From NCBI RefSeq assembly GCF_001637205.1, contig NZ_LVJH01000003.1, forward strand, positions 28,089 to 92,088: a DNA stretch of 64,000 nucleotides, in the 5' to 3' direction. The notes under the pieces are model-generated. The model saw only the letters and a program-made list of their open reading frames with translations, had not been told where the DNA came from and did no database searches. The stretch's first letter is position 1. The number at the start of each line of letters is the position of its first letter. The stretch comes from Paenibacillus glacialis. GTDB taxonomy: Bacteria > Bacillota > Bacilli > Paenibacillales > Paenibacillaceae. Position numbers and translations under genes: made by a program. Below, in pieces: positions 26,611-35,014 of the stretch.

Positions 26611-27384
26611 ATGACTTCAATTGGATTCGATCTTCATGCTAGAGAAGACTTTGATAGTTTAGTAGAGTATGCCCTTACTACCGGAGAAAGAATTACAACA
26701 AAGAAAGGAATTTATTCATATTCTCAAACGGGCAAAGGAATTGAATTGTGGCTTCAGTCAAATAAAAGAAATGAAATTATAGGATTAAATCCGCATTATT
26801 CAGGCTCATCGAAAATTAAGGTAGGAGTTACAAATGAATTAATTTCGGAGTCGAATTCTATACTGGATGGATCATTTCATGCTTGGGCTGGTCCAATCGA
26901 TGAATCGGCAGAATCAGGAAGCTATCCATTTGTATTTGATATGCCCAATCGAGCCAACTATGGTGAAGTTCTAGTTCCACAAATCCTTAATATTCAACTG
27001 ACGACCTTCGCACATGAACTGAGTGTGTATGATAATGAAGATGAGTATTATAGATCCCAAGACCGTGAAATAAGATTTGCTTCAGAATCATTTATTCCTT
27101 CAGGTTTATTCGAAAATGAGAATTTCCCAAGTGCTACTGCAGTAATTACTGGCAGGGTAATAGAAACTTCCAATATTACTAATGAACATACTAGTGTTAC
27201 ATTTTGTTGGGCACTAGTAAAGACATTAGGCGGTGAGATAGATGTAGTGGCAGATAAAGAACTTGTAAATAGAGACATTATTCCTGGTGGGATCATTTCA
27301 GGTTCTTTTTGGCTAAGTGCAAAGTTTCTCGATAACCCATTACTAAAGAAGAAGTCTATTATTGAAAGATTATTTGGAAGATAA
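26611..27384 (+). CDS. Cassette 9 protein, 257 aa, unknown
   Basis: The product MTSIGFDLHAREDFDSLVEY is soluble. A repeated style of Ile/Leu-rich strands and GKGIELWLQSNKRNEIIGLNPHYSG resembles a hypothetical family I have seen in Bacillales. The ATG at 26611 has AGGA eight bases upstream, but that AGGA is the L' box of attC-like site I; an ATG at 26605 is the other possible start. The gene therefore borrows its ribosome site from the recombination site after a deletion of its own leader. Confidence 0.6.
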   Translation: MTSIGFDLHAREDFDSLVEYALTTGERITTKKGIYSYSQTGKGIELWLQSNKRNEIIGLNPHYSGSSKIKVGVTNELISESNSILDGSFHAWAGPIDESAESGSYPFVFDMPNRANYGEVLVPQILNIQLTTFAHELSVYDNEDEYYRSQDREIRFASESFIPSGLFENENFPSATAVITGRVIETSNITNEHTSVTFCWALVKTLGGEIDVVADKELVNRDIIPGGIISGSFWLSAKFLDNPLLKKKSIIERLFGR

Positions 27385-27387
27385 GTA

Positions 27388-27555
27388 CGTCGTCTAACAG
27401 AACATTCCTACATCGTCGCGTACGCTCCTCGGTCACCAGGGGGATTTTCGGAGAAGTGGATTCAGGCGACACATTTAACCGACTAAGTCTGACGACTCGT
27501 TCCCTACGGTCACTTAAGCCACTTGAACGTCAGGAATGCACAAACGTTAGACGTA
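27388..27555 (+). repeat. attC-like site J
   Basis: R'' GTCTAAC and R' GTTAGAC are the classical integron core sequences. L''/L' is CATTCCT / AGGAATG. It is the last recognisable site; no R'' complementary to GTTAGACGTAACC follows downstream. Confidence 0.85.
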
Positions 27556-27629
27556 ACCTGTGCAAGATATAATAATCAAAAACAAAAAAAGATAATTTAA
27601 TATAAATCACATTAATGGAGGTGTATCAA

Positions 27630-28079
27630 ATGTTGATACTAGAACGAGCAATAAAAAATGATGCACAAAAACTCGCTGAAATACAAAAGGCCAGCTTTGA
27701 TGAAGAATCAAAACATTTCAATAATAACGAAATCGGTGGTCCACTAGGATATGATTCCATAAGTTGGCAAGAAGAGATGATGCAAAATTGTAAATATTTC
27801 AAGGTACTCTTTAATGGAGAAATAATAGGGGGGACTTTGATATTTATAGAAAGCAGTCAAGTACATAATCTAGGAAGAATTTTTATTGATCCGAACTTTC
27901 AGAATCAAGGAATCGGTATGAAAGTAATGAAAGAAATTGAAAGGATTTTTCCGGATAGCAATAAATGGTGGCTTGATACTCCTGGCTGGAGTGTCAAGAA
28001 TCATCACTTCTATACAAAGTGCGGATTCACCAAAGTTAGAGAAGAAGATGACCTATACATTTTTGAGAAGACTTTATAG
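27630..28079 (+). CDS. GNAT-family N-acetyltransferase, 149 aa
   Basis: GNAT enzymes transfer acetyl from acetyl-CoA to amines. The protein shows the expected GGTLIFIESSQVHNLGRIFIDP strand, the acetyl-CoA loop NQGIGMKVMKEIE (Q-x-x-G-x-G/A type) and a terminal HHFYTKCGF. The ATG follows GGAGGTGTATCAA. The substrate is unknown. It follows attC-like site J on the plus strand, so it could be the tenth cassette, but it has no attC-like site of its own, or it could be the ancestral flank. Confidence 0.85.
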   Translation: MLILERAIKNDAQKLAEIQKASFDEESKHFNNNEIGGPLGYDSISWQEEMMQNCKYFKVLFNGEIIGGTLIFIESSQVHNLGRIFIDPNFQNQGIGMKVMKEIERIFPDSNKWWLDTPGWSVKNHHFYTKCGFTKVREEDDLYIFEKTL

Positions 28080-28091
28080 ACATATTCTTTG

Positions 28092-28190
28092 ATGGATTTT
28101 CAGGGATGGCAAAGTCATCCTTCTATTGTGACCTTGATCAGAAGTGTTGAAGAGGATGAGATTCATGCAATCTATCGGAAATTGGTGTAA
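28092..28190 (+). pseudogene. Short coding remnant downstream of the acetyltransferase
   Basis: A 32-codon frame reads MDFQGWQSHPSIVTLIRSVE to a stop at 28190. It has protein-like composition but no ribosome site, so I read it as the tail of a decayed gene. Low certainty. Confidence 0.25.
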
Positions 28191-28249
28191 CGAATACTAC
28201 AATTTTATGCGAAAGACATAAATAATATCAAACAAAAAGGAGCCGATGT

Positions 28250-28667
28250 ATGAATCATATTACCATTCTTAGCATTATTTTAGTTCTATCAGGTGTATTT
28301 GGCGGTGTTGTAAGTTTCTTTTCAACGAAAGGTAATGAAGAACCAATTAATAATAAAGAACTATTAAAATCAATCATAATTGGTGTCAAATGAAAATGAG
28401 ATTGAGGAGATTGAAGTAATTAAAATTAATAATGAATTAATGAATGGTAAAGATGATGAAAGGTACAAAATATTAAAGGCCTTCTCTGAAAGTAGATATA
28501 TTTATAGGTCACTTGGAGGATTAAGTAAAGAAACTGGAATTAGTAAAGAAAATGTCCAAATGATTTTGAATATATTGATTAATCATGAACTTGTTGAACA
28601 AGCAAATAGACCAAAGGGAGTTCGATTTCTGATAACACAGAAAGGCAGACAGATAATATTCAATTGA
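28250..28667 (+). pseudogene. Membrane plus winged-helix protein with internal deletion
   Basis: AAAAAGGAG precedes MNHITILSIILVLSGVFGG, which continues to LLKSIIIGVK and a stop at 28393. In another frame, overlapping it, follows a C-terminal part (NENEIEEIEVIKINNELMNG ... GGLSKETGISKENVQMILNI) with a winged-helix pattern. I recall longer homologous proteins in which the LLKSIxxGIGAS membrane region is joined to such a domain (YEATS-associated helical type). Here the middle appears deleted with a frame change. If the second part is translated it would start at TTG 28380 or GTG 28383. Confidence 0.5.
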
Positions 28668-28760
28668 AAAATTGGCGGTGCTCTTTACAAAAAATAGGGA
28701 TTGTGGTTCACCAATATGAGAACAATCTTATACCTAAAAGTATTCTCCATCCTTTCATAA

Positions 28761-28810
28761 AAAAGTGCTGGAAGTTACGCGGAAATCTCTGCTAACTTCC
28801 AGCACTTTTC
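28761..28810. terminator. Bidirectional terminator between convergent genes
   Basis: AAAAGTGCTGGAAGTTA and TAACTTCCAGCACTTTT form a perfect 17-bp stem with A and T runs outside, serving both the plus-strand array end and the minus-strand transporter gene. Confidence 0.9.
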
Positions 28811-28858
28811 CTTTCCCTCTTAAAATCACTCAAATGCTCAGTGGTTTCAGGTTTAATC

Positions 28859-30220
28859 CTAAAATAGCGCAACTATTCTATCCAATATTCCAGTAATATC
28901 AAGAAACACGATGATAATGACTAAAGGAATAATGAACCTCATGATAAAAAACCATATATTAAATGCAGTAGCCCCTAACCGAGAATGCTGTAATAGCTCC
29001 TCCCGCAAAGTGCTTTTCTTAATCTTAAGGGGTACGAAGATAGAGATTAACAACACACCAAGTGGCATTAGTATATTACTAACTAAATAATCGGCTGAAT
29101 CAAATAAGTTCTTCGAGAAGATTAGAATATCAGCAAAAATACTATAGGATAATGCAGAGGGAATTCCTACTACAAAAATTAAAACACCAATAATATAGGC
29201 ATATTTTTTTCTCTTCTCCTCTTTTCCTTTAACGGTAGAGGCTACAATGATTTCTAACATCGAGAAAGCCGAAGTTAATGTGGCAAATAGAAATAATGCT
29301 AAGAAACCTAGTAAGAACACTTCTCCAAAAATAATTTGATCAAACACCGCAGGCAATACAACGAACAACAACCCAGGTCCTTCAGCGGGTTCTAAACCTA
29401 GTGAGAATACAGCTGGGAAGATAGCTAATCCTGCCAATAATGCGATCAATAAATTCATGGCGACGATGGAAATGGCCGGTTGAATTAAGCTTTCTTTTTT
29501 TGAAAGATATGAACTATAAGTAACCATTACGGATACCCCGACACTTAAGGCGAAGAAAGCTTGACCCATCGCATACAGAATATTTTGAGATGTGATACGC
29601 GAGAAATCAGGTGCTAGAAAGAATTTTACACCTTCCATAGCGTTATCGAGTGTAAGTGAGCGAATGATTAGAACAATGAATAGTACGAATAACGTAGGCA
29701 TCAAGATTTTACTTACTTTTTCAATACCATTCTGAATCCCTTTAGCCACAACTAATACGGTTATAGCCAGAAATACAAATTGAGCTCCAATAACCAAGAT
29801 AGGATTTCCAATCGTCACGTTAAAGACGGCTCCATAATCGGCACCTTCACTAATGATTCCACCGAACAAACCTTTTACAAAATAGATGACAATCCAACCA
29901 CCAATGACACTATAAAAAGACAATAATAGAAAACAGGTGAATACCCCTAACTTTCCAATCCAATGCCACTTGGTATTAGGAGCTAAACTACGATAAGCAC
30001 TAATGGCTTCCTTTTGTGTGCTTCTACCAATAATGAACTCTGCTAATAACAATGGAAAACCCATAAATAGAGAAAATAAGATAAATAGAAGGAAGAATGC
30101 ACCGCCCCCACTGATGCCCGTAACATAAGGGAGCTTCCATATTGCGCCTACCCCAATAGCTGAACCTGCTGCTGATAAAATAAAACCAATCTTCGATGAC
30201 CATTGCTCTGTTGTTTGCAC
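28859..30220 (-). CDS. Neurotransmitter:sodium symporter (SNF) family transporter
   Basis: The 453-residue integral membrane protein begins at GTG ([16 protein letters not shown]). It has the NSS signature at the first helix, [17 protein letters not shown], where substrate and Na+ bind in LeuT-type transporters, and about 11-12 helices in all. Such bacterial members import amino acids, often aromatic ones. The start is fixed by the homology block: upstream codons lie in the leader after the T-box terminator. A T-box riboswitch precedes it, so uptake rises when a cognate tRNA is uncharged. It ends at the shared terminator. Confidence 0.9.
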   Translation of the reverse strand: MQTTEQWSSKIGFILSAAGSAIGVGAIWKLPYVTGISGGGAFFLLFILFSLFMGFPLLLAEFIIGRSTQKEAISAYRSLAPNTKWHWIGKLGVFTCFLLLSFYSVIGGWIVIYFVKGLFGGIISEGADYGAVFNVTIGNPILVIGAQFVFLAITVLVVAKGIQNGIEKVSKILMPTLFVLFIVLIIRSLTLDNAMEGVKFFLAPDFSRITSQNILYAMGQAFFALSVGVSVMVTYSSYLSKKESLIQPAISIVAMNLLIALLAGLAIFPAVFSLGLEPAEGPGLLFVVLPAVFDQIIFGEVFLLGFLALFLFATLTSAFSMLEIIVASTVKGKEEKRKKYAYIIGVLIFVVGIPSALSYSIFADILIFSKNLFDSADYLVSNILMPLGVLLISIFVPLKIKKSTLREELLQHSRLGATAFNIWFFIMRFIIPLVIIIVFLDITGILDRIVALF

Positions 30221-30257
30221 GCTTATCAATCCAATCTTTTTTATTATGTCCTTAAAA

Positions 30258-30530
30258 AAACAAAGCAAAAGACAGAAAAAAGCCACATCTCTATCTTTAA
30301 CGATAGGGACGTGGCTCTTCACGCGGTACCACCCTAATTGGAAACAATACGTGTTTCCCACTTGGTCAAATAACGGTTTGATCCGTTTTTATACTACTTC
30401 AATAAGATACAGTATAAAAAAAGCTCCAAGAATGAAATTCACCTAATCTTTGTATCAGTTTCCACCAACCACTGATTCTCTGTTCACAGGGAGACCGGCT
30501 TAATAAAGTTCTTGTCGTCGCTCATTCGAT
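30258..30530 (-). promoter_or_regulatory. T-box riboswitch controlling the sodium symporter
   Basis: The minus strand carries the T-box consensus AGGGTGGTACCGCG (30335-30322). A strong terminator hairpin follows (GAGCCACGTCCCTATCG with CGATAG-type arm and GTGGCTTTTTT, 30315-30275). Upstream is a stem I region with AATCAGTGGTTGG and AGGTGAATTTCATTC. Within the last stretch a UUC followed by a purine would be a phenylalanine specifier; the assignment by eye is tentative. Confidence 0.85.
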
Positions 30531-30766
30531 ATTTATAATAATAAACGAAATTATAGTATGATAGCACCTAGAGGTCAAGCTCTTTAATCACAGTTTAATA
30601 TAATATTAGTAGCGTAGATCCGATTGAATATCAGGAATAGGGGTTATTTTAGAAGTCAATTAGCCTAATACAGTTATAATCAATCTTTCCATGTCATTGC
30701 GTTAAAGAAATATGGTAAGTTAGTTAAGAATGTTAAAAACCATATTTTCCCAAAGGGGTGGCTTAA

Positions 30767-32242
30767 GTGGATATTAGGCTCCAAGAATGGATTATAGAAG
30801 CAGATATTAGTAGCATGCAAGCGGCATTGGAAGCAGGTTCCATAAGCTCTGAAGATATCGTGCGAGAATATTTAGACAGAATACATAAGTACGACTCAGA
30901 GATTAATTCAATATTAGAAATCAATCCAGATGCGATGCAAATTGCGAGGGACTTAGATAAAGAACGTAAAGAATCAGGAAGTCGTGGGAAGTTACATGGT
31001 ATTCCTATTCTACTAAAAGACAATTTGGACACAGGCGATAATATGCATACCAGTGCTGGTTCAGTAGCTTTAGCTGAATCATTTGCTGCAACGGATTCAT
31101 TCGTAGCGTCCAAGCTTCGATTAGCAGGTGCGGTGATTCTTGGGAAAGCGAATATGTCCGAATGGTCGAATTTCATGTCGAGTAGGATGCCAGCGGGCTA
31201 CAGTTCACGAGGAGGACTCGTACTAAACCCCTATGGGCCAGGCGAGATATTCATTAGTGGTTCTAGTTCTGGATCTGCGGCAGCTGTAGCTTCAAATTTT
31301 GCAGCGGCAGCAATAGGTACGGAAACAGCTGGATCTATTGTGGGTCCTGCATGTCAAAGTTTCCTCGTAGGTATCAAACCGACGGTTGGACTCGTTAGCC
31401 GAGCTGGGGTTATTCCTATTTCGGTGAGCCAAGATACGCCTGGACCGATAGCTAGGACCGTTACGGATGCGGCTATTATTTTAGGTGCATTAACTGGCAT
31501 TGACGACAAAGATAATGCTACACTTTTGAGTAAGGAATGTTCTTATGGTGATTACACCCCATTCCTAGATGCAGACTATATACAACAAGCAAGAATAGGT
31601 ATTCCTAGACATTATTATAAGAACTTAGACGAAGAAAGACTGGCTATTATGGAAGCGGCGATCTTGGCTTTGAAAAATGCGGGCGCTACGATTGTAGATC
31701 CAGTTAGTCTTCATGTAGAACACAACAATTGGAATAATGACGTTATATGCTATGAATTTAAAACAGGTCTCGATCAATATTTATCACAATTATCTGATTC
31801 CGTACCGATTCACTCTTTGCAAGAATTGATTGCATATAATGAGAACCATGCCGAAGTTGCCTTAAAGTATGGGCAAGACACGCTGATTAGGTCAGCAGCA
31901 TCAACATTGACTGAGCAAGAATATCGTCAGAAGAAACAAGAATATGATACGCTAGCGCTTACTCAGGGTATAGATTATGTGTTAGAACAACATGGTTTAG
32001 ACGCATTAATGTTACCTGGAGATGTGGATGGGATGTATATTGCGGCACGATTGGGATACCCCCTGATTACGGTTCCAGCAGGATATTCGTCTACAGGTGT
32101 CGTTGACTTCGATGGTGATTCGACAAAGGGTCCTTTTGGCGTTGTATTTTCCGGCAAAGCATTTAGTGAACCTACGTTGATACGAATAGCATATGGTTTT
32201 GAACAGGCGACTAATTATCGTTATCCACCTGAGCTTGTTTAG
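30767..32242 (+). CDS. Amidase-signature family amidase
   Basis: The 491-residue hydrolase has the amidase signature: the catalytic lysine in IPILLKDNLDT, the Gly/Ser-rich SGSSSGSAAAVASNF with the cis-serine, and the serine nucleophile in GTETAGSIVGPA. The family hydrolyses amides through a Ser-cisSer-Lys triad; GatA is a member, but no gatB or gatC is adjacent, so a stand-alone amidase is more likely. The GTG start has AAAGGGGTGG six bases upstream. It lies divergent from the T-box-controlled transporter and is followed by a small helical protein gene. Confidence 0.9.
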   Translation: MDIRLQEWIIEADISSMQAALEAGSISSEDIVREYLDRIHKYDSEINSILEINPDAMQIARDLDKERKESGSRGKLHGIPILLKDNLDTGDNMHTSAGSVALAESFAATDSFVASKLRLAGAVILGKANMSEWSNFMSSRMPAGYSSRGGLVLNPYGPGEIFISGSSSGSAAAVASNFAAAAIGTETAGSIVGPACQSFLVGIKPTVGLVSRAGVIPISVSQDTPGPIARTVTDAAIILGALTGIDDKDNATLLSKECSYGDYTPFLDADYIQQARIGIPRHYYKNLDEERLAIMEAAILALKNAGATIVDPVSLHVEHNNWNNDVICYEFKTGLDQYLSQLSDSVPIHSLQELIAYNENHAEVALKYGQDTLIRSAASTLTEQEYRQKKQEYDTLALTQGIDYVLEQHGLDALMLPGDVDGMYIAARLGYPLITVPAGYSSTGVVDFDGDSTKGPFGVVFSGKAFSEPTLIRIAYGFEQATNYRYPPELV

Positions 32243-32294
32243 ACTTAATTAAATATAAAATGATCATTCCATATGGAACATAGGAGGGAAAGTT

Positions 32295-32756
32295 ATGAAA
32301 CTCGCAGAAGCCTTGGTTCTAAGGGCAGATTGTCAACGGAAAGTAGCGCAGCTGAAACAAAGACTAGAAAGAGTTGTAAAGGTACAAGAAGGTGAAGAAC
32401 CCGGTGAGGATCCTAGTGTTCTTTTGGCAGAATTGAATAGAACTTTAGAAGAATTAACAGGATGGATTAAAAGAATCAACAAAACCAACTCATCCATTGC
32501 GTTTGATTCAACTAGGAGCATTTCAGATGCGCTTGCTGAACGTGATCATTGTATGCAAAAGAGAAATATATTAAATGAATTACTTGAGATTGCATCCATT
32601 AAGCAGGATCGATTCAGTCGTTCCGAGGTGAAGTACTATAGAACGGTAGATATTAATGAGCTCCAGAAGCAAGTAGATGAACTGTCTAAGAATTATCGAG
32701 AACTTGATTTCAGAATTCAAGAAAAGAATTGGACGATTGAATTAATAGAGGCATAA
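32295..32756 (+). CDS. DIP1984-family (septicolysin-like) helical protein
   Basis: The 153-residue, highly charged all-helical protein begins MKLAEALVLRADCQRKVAQL. It contains DPSVLLAELNRT and a KINxTN-like motif (IKRINKTNSSIAF), then FSRSEVKYYRTVDI, matching the DIP1984 family as I recall it. Function in this family is unknown; one member was called septicolysin. GGAGGGAAAGTT precedes the ATG. It lies 52 nt after the amidase and may be co-transcribed. Confidence 0.8.
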   Translation: MKLAEALVLRADCQRKVAQLKQRLERVVKVQEGEEPGEDPSVLLAELNRTLEELTGWIKRINKTNSSIAFDSTRSISDALAERDHCMQKRNILNELLEIASIKQDRFSRSEVKYYRTVDINELQKQVDELSKNYRELDFRIQEKNWTIELIEA

Positions 32757-32761
32757 CCAAG

Positions 32762-32851
32762 TTGGTAGCCCTAGTCAATAAAGGTGAGTACAACCCGCCA
32801 ACGGGTAGTTGGACTAAAAGAGATGCAGGGCCATATCTTAGTAATAACTAA
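32762..32851 (+). CDS. Possible 29-residue peptide (GEYNPPTGSWTKRD motif)
   Basis: A TTG-initiated frame ends in VNKGEYNPPTGSWTKRDAGP. That motif resembles the N-terminal part of small proteins or toxin tails I have seen in Firmicutes. There is no clear ribosome site, so it may be a remnant. The rest of the 313-nt gap contains no other coding signal. Confidence 0.3.
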   Translation: MVALVNKGEYNPPTGSWTKRDAGPYLSNN

Positions 32852-33024
32852 TTAGCCCAGTATTGTAACAAGAGTGCGACAGCATGCAATTAGGGAGTAT
32901 TCATTATTGTAACTACCATGTACTGATTTATTGATTAGGGTGAGGGTGGGTTCGGGGACTTGTGGTTAATACTCAGAGGTAGATCGTTTTTATGGTATTT
33001 CAAAAAATGATTTAGACAATATAA

Positions 33025-33068
33025 GACCCGACCTAGGATAGTTGTGCTATCTCAGGTCGGGTCATATT
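33025..33068. terminator. Strong terminator, downstream end of the minus-strand lipoprotein gene
   Basis: GACCCGACCTAGGATAG and CTATCTCAGGTCGGGTC form a 17-bp stem (one mismatch), with A/T-rich flanks on both sides. The same GACCC-N-CCTAGGATAG arm type recurs near 51120. Confidence 0.8.
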
Positions 33069-33069
33069 T

Positions 33070-33606
33070 TTATATCTTACTAGACGCAATAGTCGTAAAT
33101 ATTTGTGTATATACATTCTTAATGTTAGATTCATTTACTTTGTCATTGTAGAGTCCATAACCCCAAGATTGAAATTGGTTTTCGTCAGCGCCTGTGTTGA
33201 AATAGCCCGTTACATAATTTAGATTATCTAATTCTGGCACCTCCTCGTAGGATAATTCCTCAATAATAAAGGGTACATATGATTTGGTAGATTCTATAAA
33301 GAAATATGGAATGCTGGGATTCTTATACACTTTAGCATACTTACTTTCGGCAGCCTCGGATAGATGTTCCTTCATAATCATAATGGCATCCAATTCAGAC
33401 GATTGATTGTTGACTTCTTCTAATTGCTTAAAGGTAATATTTTTAAACTCCACGTTATTTTCGCGTACCGCTGGAGAGTCGCCTATTATGCCAATGACCA
33501 AAGGCTTGCCGGCGTAAAGAGGTGTATCAACGGTATCAGCAGCATTAGTAGTACATCCTGCTAAAATCACTAATATAAAAAGGATGAATGGAAATATCTT
33601 TTTCAT
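33070..33606 (-). CDS. Lipoprotein, 178 aa, unknown
   Basis: MKKIFPFILFILVILAGC is a lipoprotein signal with lipobox LAGC. The mature protein begins TTNAADTVDTPLYAGKPLVI and continues with GIIGDSPAVRENNVEFKNIT, suggesting a Rossmann-like or periplasmic-binding alpha/beta fold. Similar short Bacillales lipoproteins exist, but no function is known to me. The ATG at 33606 has AAGGGGAGT upstream; an earlier in-frame start lies inside that site. Confidence 0.75.
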   Translation of the reverse strand: MKKIFPFILFILVILAGCTTNAADTVDTPLYAGKPLVIGIIGDSPAVRENNVEFKNITFKQLEEVNNQSSELDAIMIMKEHLSEAAESKYAKVYKNPSIPYFFIESTKSYVPFIIEELSYEEVPELDNLNYVTGYFNTGADENQFQSWGYGLYNDKVNESNIKNVYTQIFTTIASSKI

Positions 33607-33726
33607 TACTACAACTCCCCTTAGATTCAATTAAAATGTTCTCAAGTAGCTTCACAATCACATGTTTACTATAACATAAATTTCCATATATAATTCATAT
33701 AGGTCATGATAGGGAGGGAACCAATC

Positions 33727-33960
33727 TTGGATTTGAATCAAAACAATACGCAAGAAAGTGATTTTCCAATGGGATTGGCTAAACCAGCGTTACGTGCGCT
33801 TGCCAATAAGGGTCTCTCGAGATTGGAGCAGGTCGCGAAGCTTAGTGAGAAGGAACTTAAGGAACTACATGGCATAGGTCCAAACGCAATTAGACAGCTT
33901 CGTCTCGCGCTAGAGAGTAAAGGTCTAACTTTCTCCGATAATAATACACTCGAGGAGTAG
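33727..33960 (+). CDS. Helix-hairpin-helix DNA-binding protein, 77 aa
   Basis: GLAKPALRALANKGLSRLEQ, then LKELHGIGPNAIRQLRLALE, is the double helix-hairpin-helix arrangement of the RNA polymerase alpha C-terminal domain and related small proteins, with the G-I-G-P hairpin. It probably binds DNA non-specifically. The TTG at 33727 has GGGAGGG eight bases upstream; the ATG at 33706 has no ribosome site. Confidence 0.75.
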   Translation: MDLNQNNTQESDFPMGLAKPALRALANKGLSRLEQVAKLSEKELKELHGIGPNAIRQLRLALESKGLTFSDNNTLEE

Positions 33961-34004
33961 CTCGAATCGAGCTTAACAAGTTGTGAATAGGAGGAATGCG
34001 ATTT

Positions 34005-34262
34005 ATGAATAGAAGAGGAACAGGGATAATTTTTATTAGTATTGGCGCATTCTTGTATGGGATTCGATATATTAGTGCAGCGATTTTCGGATCTAACGTA
34101 TCTTCGTGGAATGAATCTCTATTTCAGGCTATGTTGGATTCCGTGGGAAGTGGACCTGTGATCCTAAGTGTGTTGTCTTTCATTATAGGAATTATTTATT
34201 TGATCATTTCCGAGTTTGGAGAATCATTAAAGGCCAGTATAGAAAAAGCCAAAAGTGATTAG
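34005..34262 (+). CDS. Small two-TM membrane protein, 85 aa
   Basis: AGGAGG lies ten bases upstream of this ATG (an ATG at 33996 is only one base from it). Two hydrophobic segments (residues about 7-29 and 50-70) flank a polar loop, and a charged helical tail ends EKAKSD. No family is recognised. It follows the helix-hairpin-helix gene by 44 nt. Confidence 0.65.
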   Translation: MNRRGTGIIFISIGAFLYGIRYISAAIFGSNVSSWNESLFQAMLDSVGSGPVILSVLSFIIGIIYLIISEFGESLKASIEKAKSD

Positions 34263-34369
34263 TAAGACTTCGTTATTCTTGAACTAGCGAAGTTGATTAT
34301 GTTTCAATTACATAAGGTAATAATAAGATTATCTAATGTGCAATTAAATGAATTATCGGAGGAAATATA

Positions 34370-34921
34370 ATGAGAAAACTATGTGTATCTGAATTTGTGA
34401 CGCTGGATGGCGTTATGGAAAATCCGCAGTGGACTTTCAAATTCCTCAGTGATGAACAGGACAAGTATAAATTCGATGAGATGAAAGCGAGCGATGCACT
34501 TCTACTGGGACGAGTAACTTATGATGGGTTTGCACAAGCATGGCCTAACATGATCGAGGAGACAGGCGAATACGGTGAGATGATGAACGGCTACGCCAAG
34601 CACGTTGTTTCAACGACGTTGGATGAAGTGAAGTGGAATAATTCAACTCTGATTAAGGACAATATCGTTGAAGAAATATCAAAGCTTAAACAGCAGCCTG
34701 GTAAAGATATTTTGGTCTTTGGAAGCTGTGATCTCGTACAAACGTTAATAGCAAATGACCTAATTGATGAATATCGTCTGATGGTATTTCCTATTGTTAT
34801 AGGGAACGGAAAACGTCTCTTCGCAGACAAGATCGATGAGAAAGTTTTTAAACTTGTAGATACAAAGACATTTAGTTCTGGTGTCGTAGTTCTGACCTAC
34901 CAGTCGAAAGAAAGTGAGTAA
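34370..34921 (+). CDS. Dihydrofolate reductase / RibD C-terminal family protein
   Basis: The 183-residue protein opens with RKLCVSEFVTLDGVMENPQW, typical of the YyaP/YwjB branch of RibD C-terminal-like reductases. It has DALLLGRVTYDGFAQAWP and a nucleotide-binding GKDILVFGSCDLVQTL, then YRLMVFPIVIGNGKRLF. These bind NADPH; the substrates of this branch are uncharacterised. ATCGGAGGAAATATA precedes the ATG. It is a single gene ending in a GCTC-N4-GAGC terminator. Confidence 0.85.
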   Translation: MRKLCVSEFVTLDGVMENPQWTFKFLSDEQDKYKFDEMKASDALLLGRVTYDGFAQAWPNMIEETGEYGEMMNGYAKHVVSTTLDEVKWNNSTLIKDNIVEEISKLKQQPGKDILVFGSCDLVQTLIANDLIDEYRLMVFPIVIGNGKRLFADKIDEKVFKLVDTKTFSSGVVVLTYQSKESE

Positions 34922-34975
34922 TTGCTTCTCTCACAACTAATAAAATAGTGCTCTGTGAGTGCTAACGAATGTGTA

Positions 34976-35014
34976 GAAATACAGATTGCTCTAACGAGCA
35001 TTCTGTATTTTTTT
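34976..35014 (+). terminator. Rho-independent terminator
   Basis: AAATACAGATTGCTC and GAGCATTCTGTATT pair around TAAC, followed by seven T. It is one of the recurrent GCTC-N4-GAGC terminators. Confidence 0.85.

Noticed and set aside
19322..27555. CRISPR array interpretation of the spaced repeats
   Set aside because: The repeats are about 160 nt, diverged and structured; the spacers are whole genes and there are no cas genes.
18797..27555. Prophage or restriction-defence island as the explanation of the small-gene region
   Set aside because: No phage structural, integrase, methyltransferase or nuclease genes are seen; the attC-like cassette structure explains the arrangement better.
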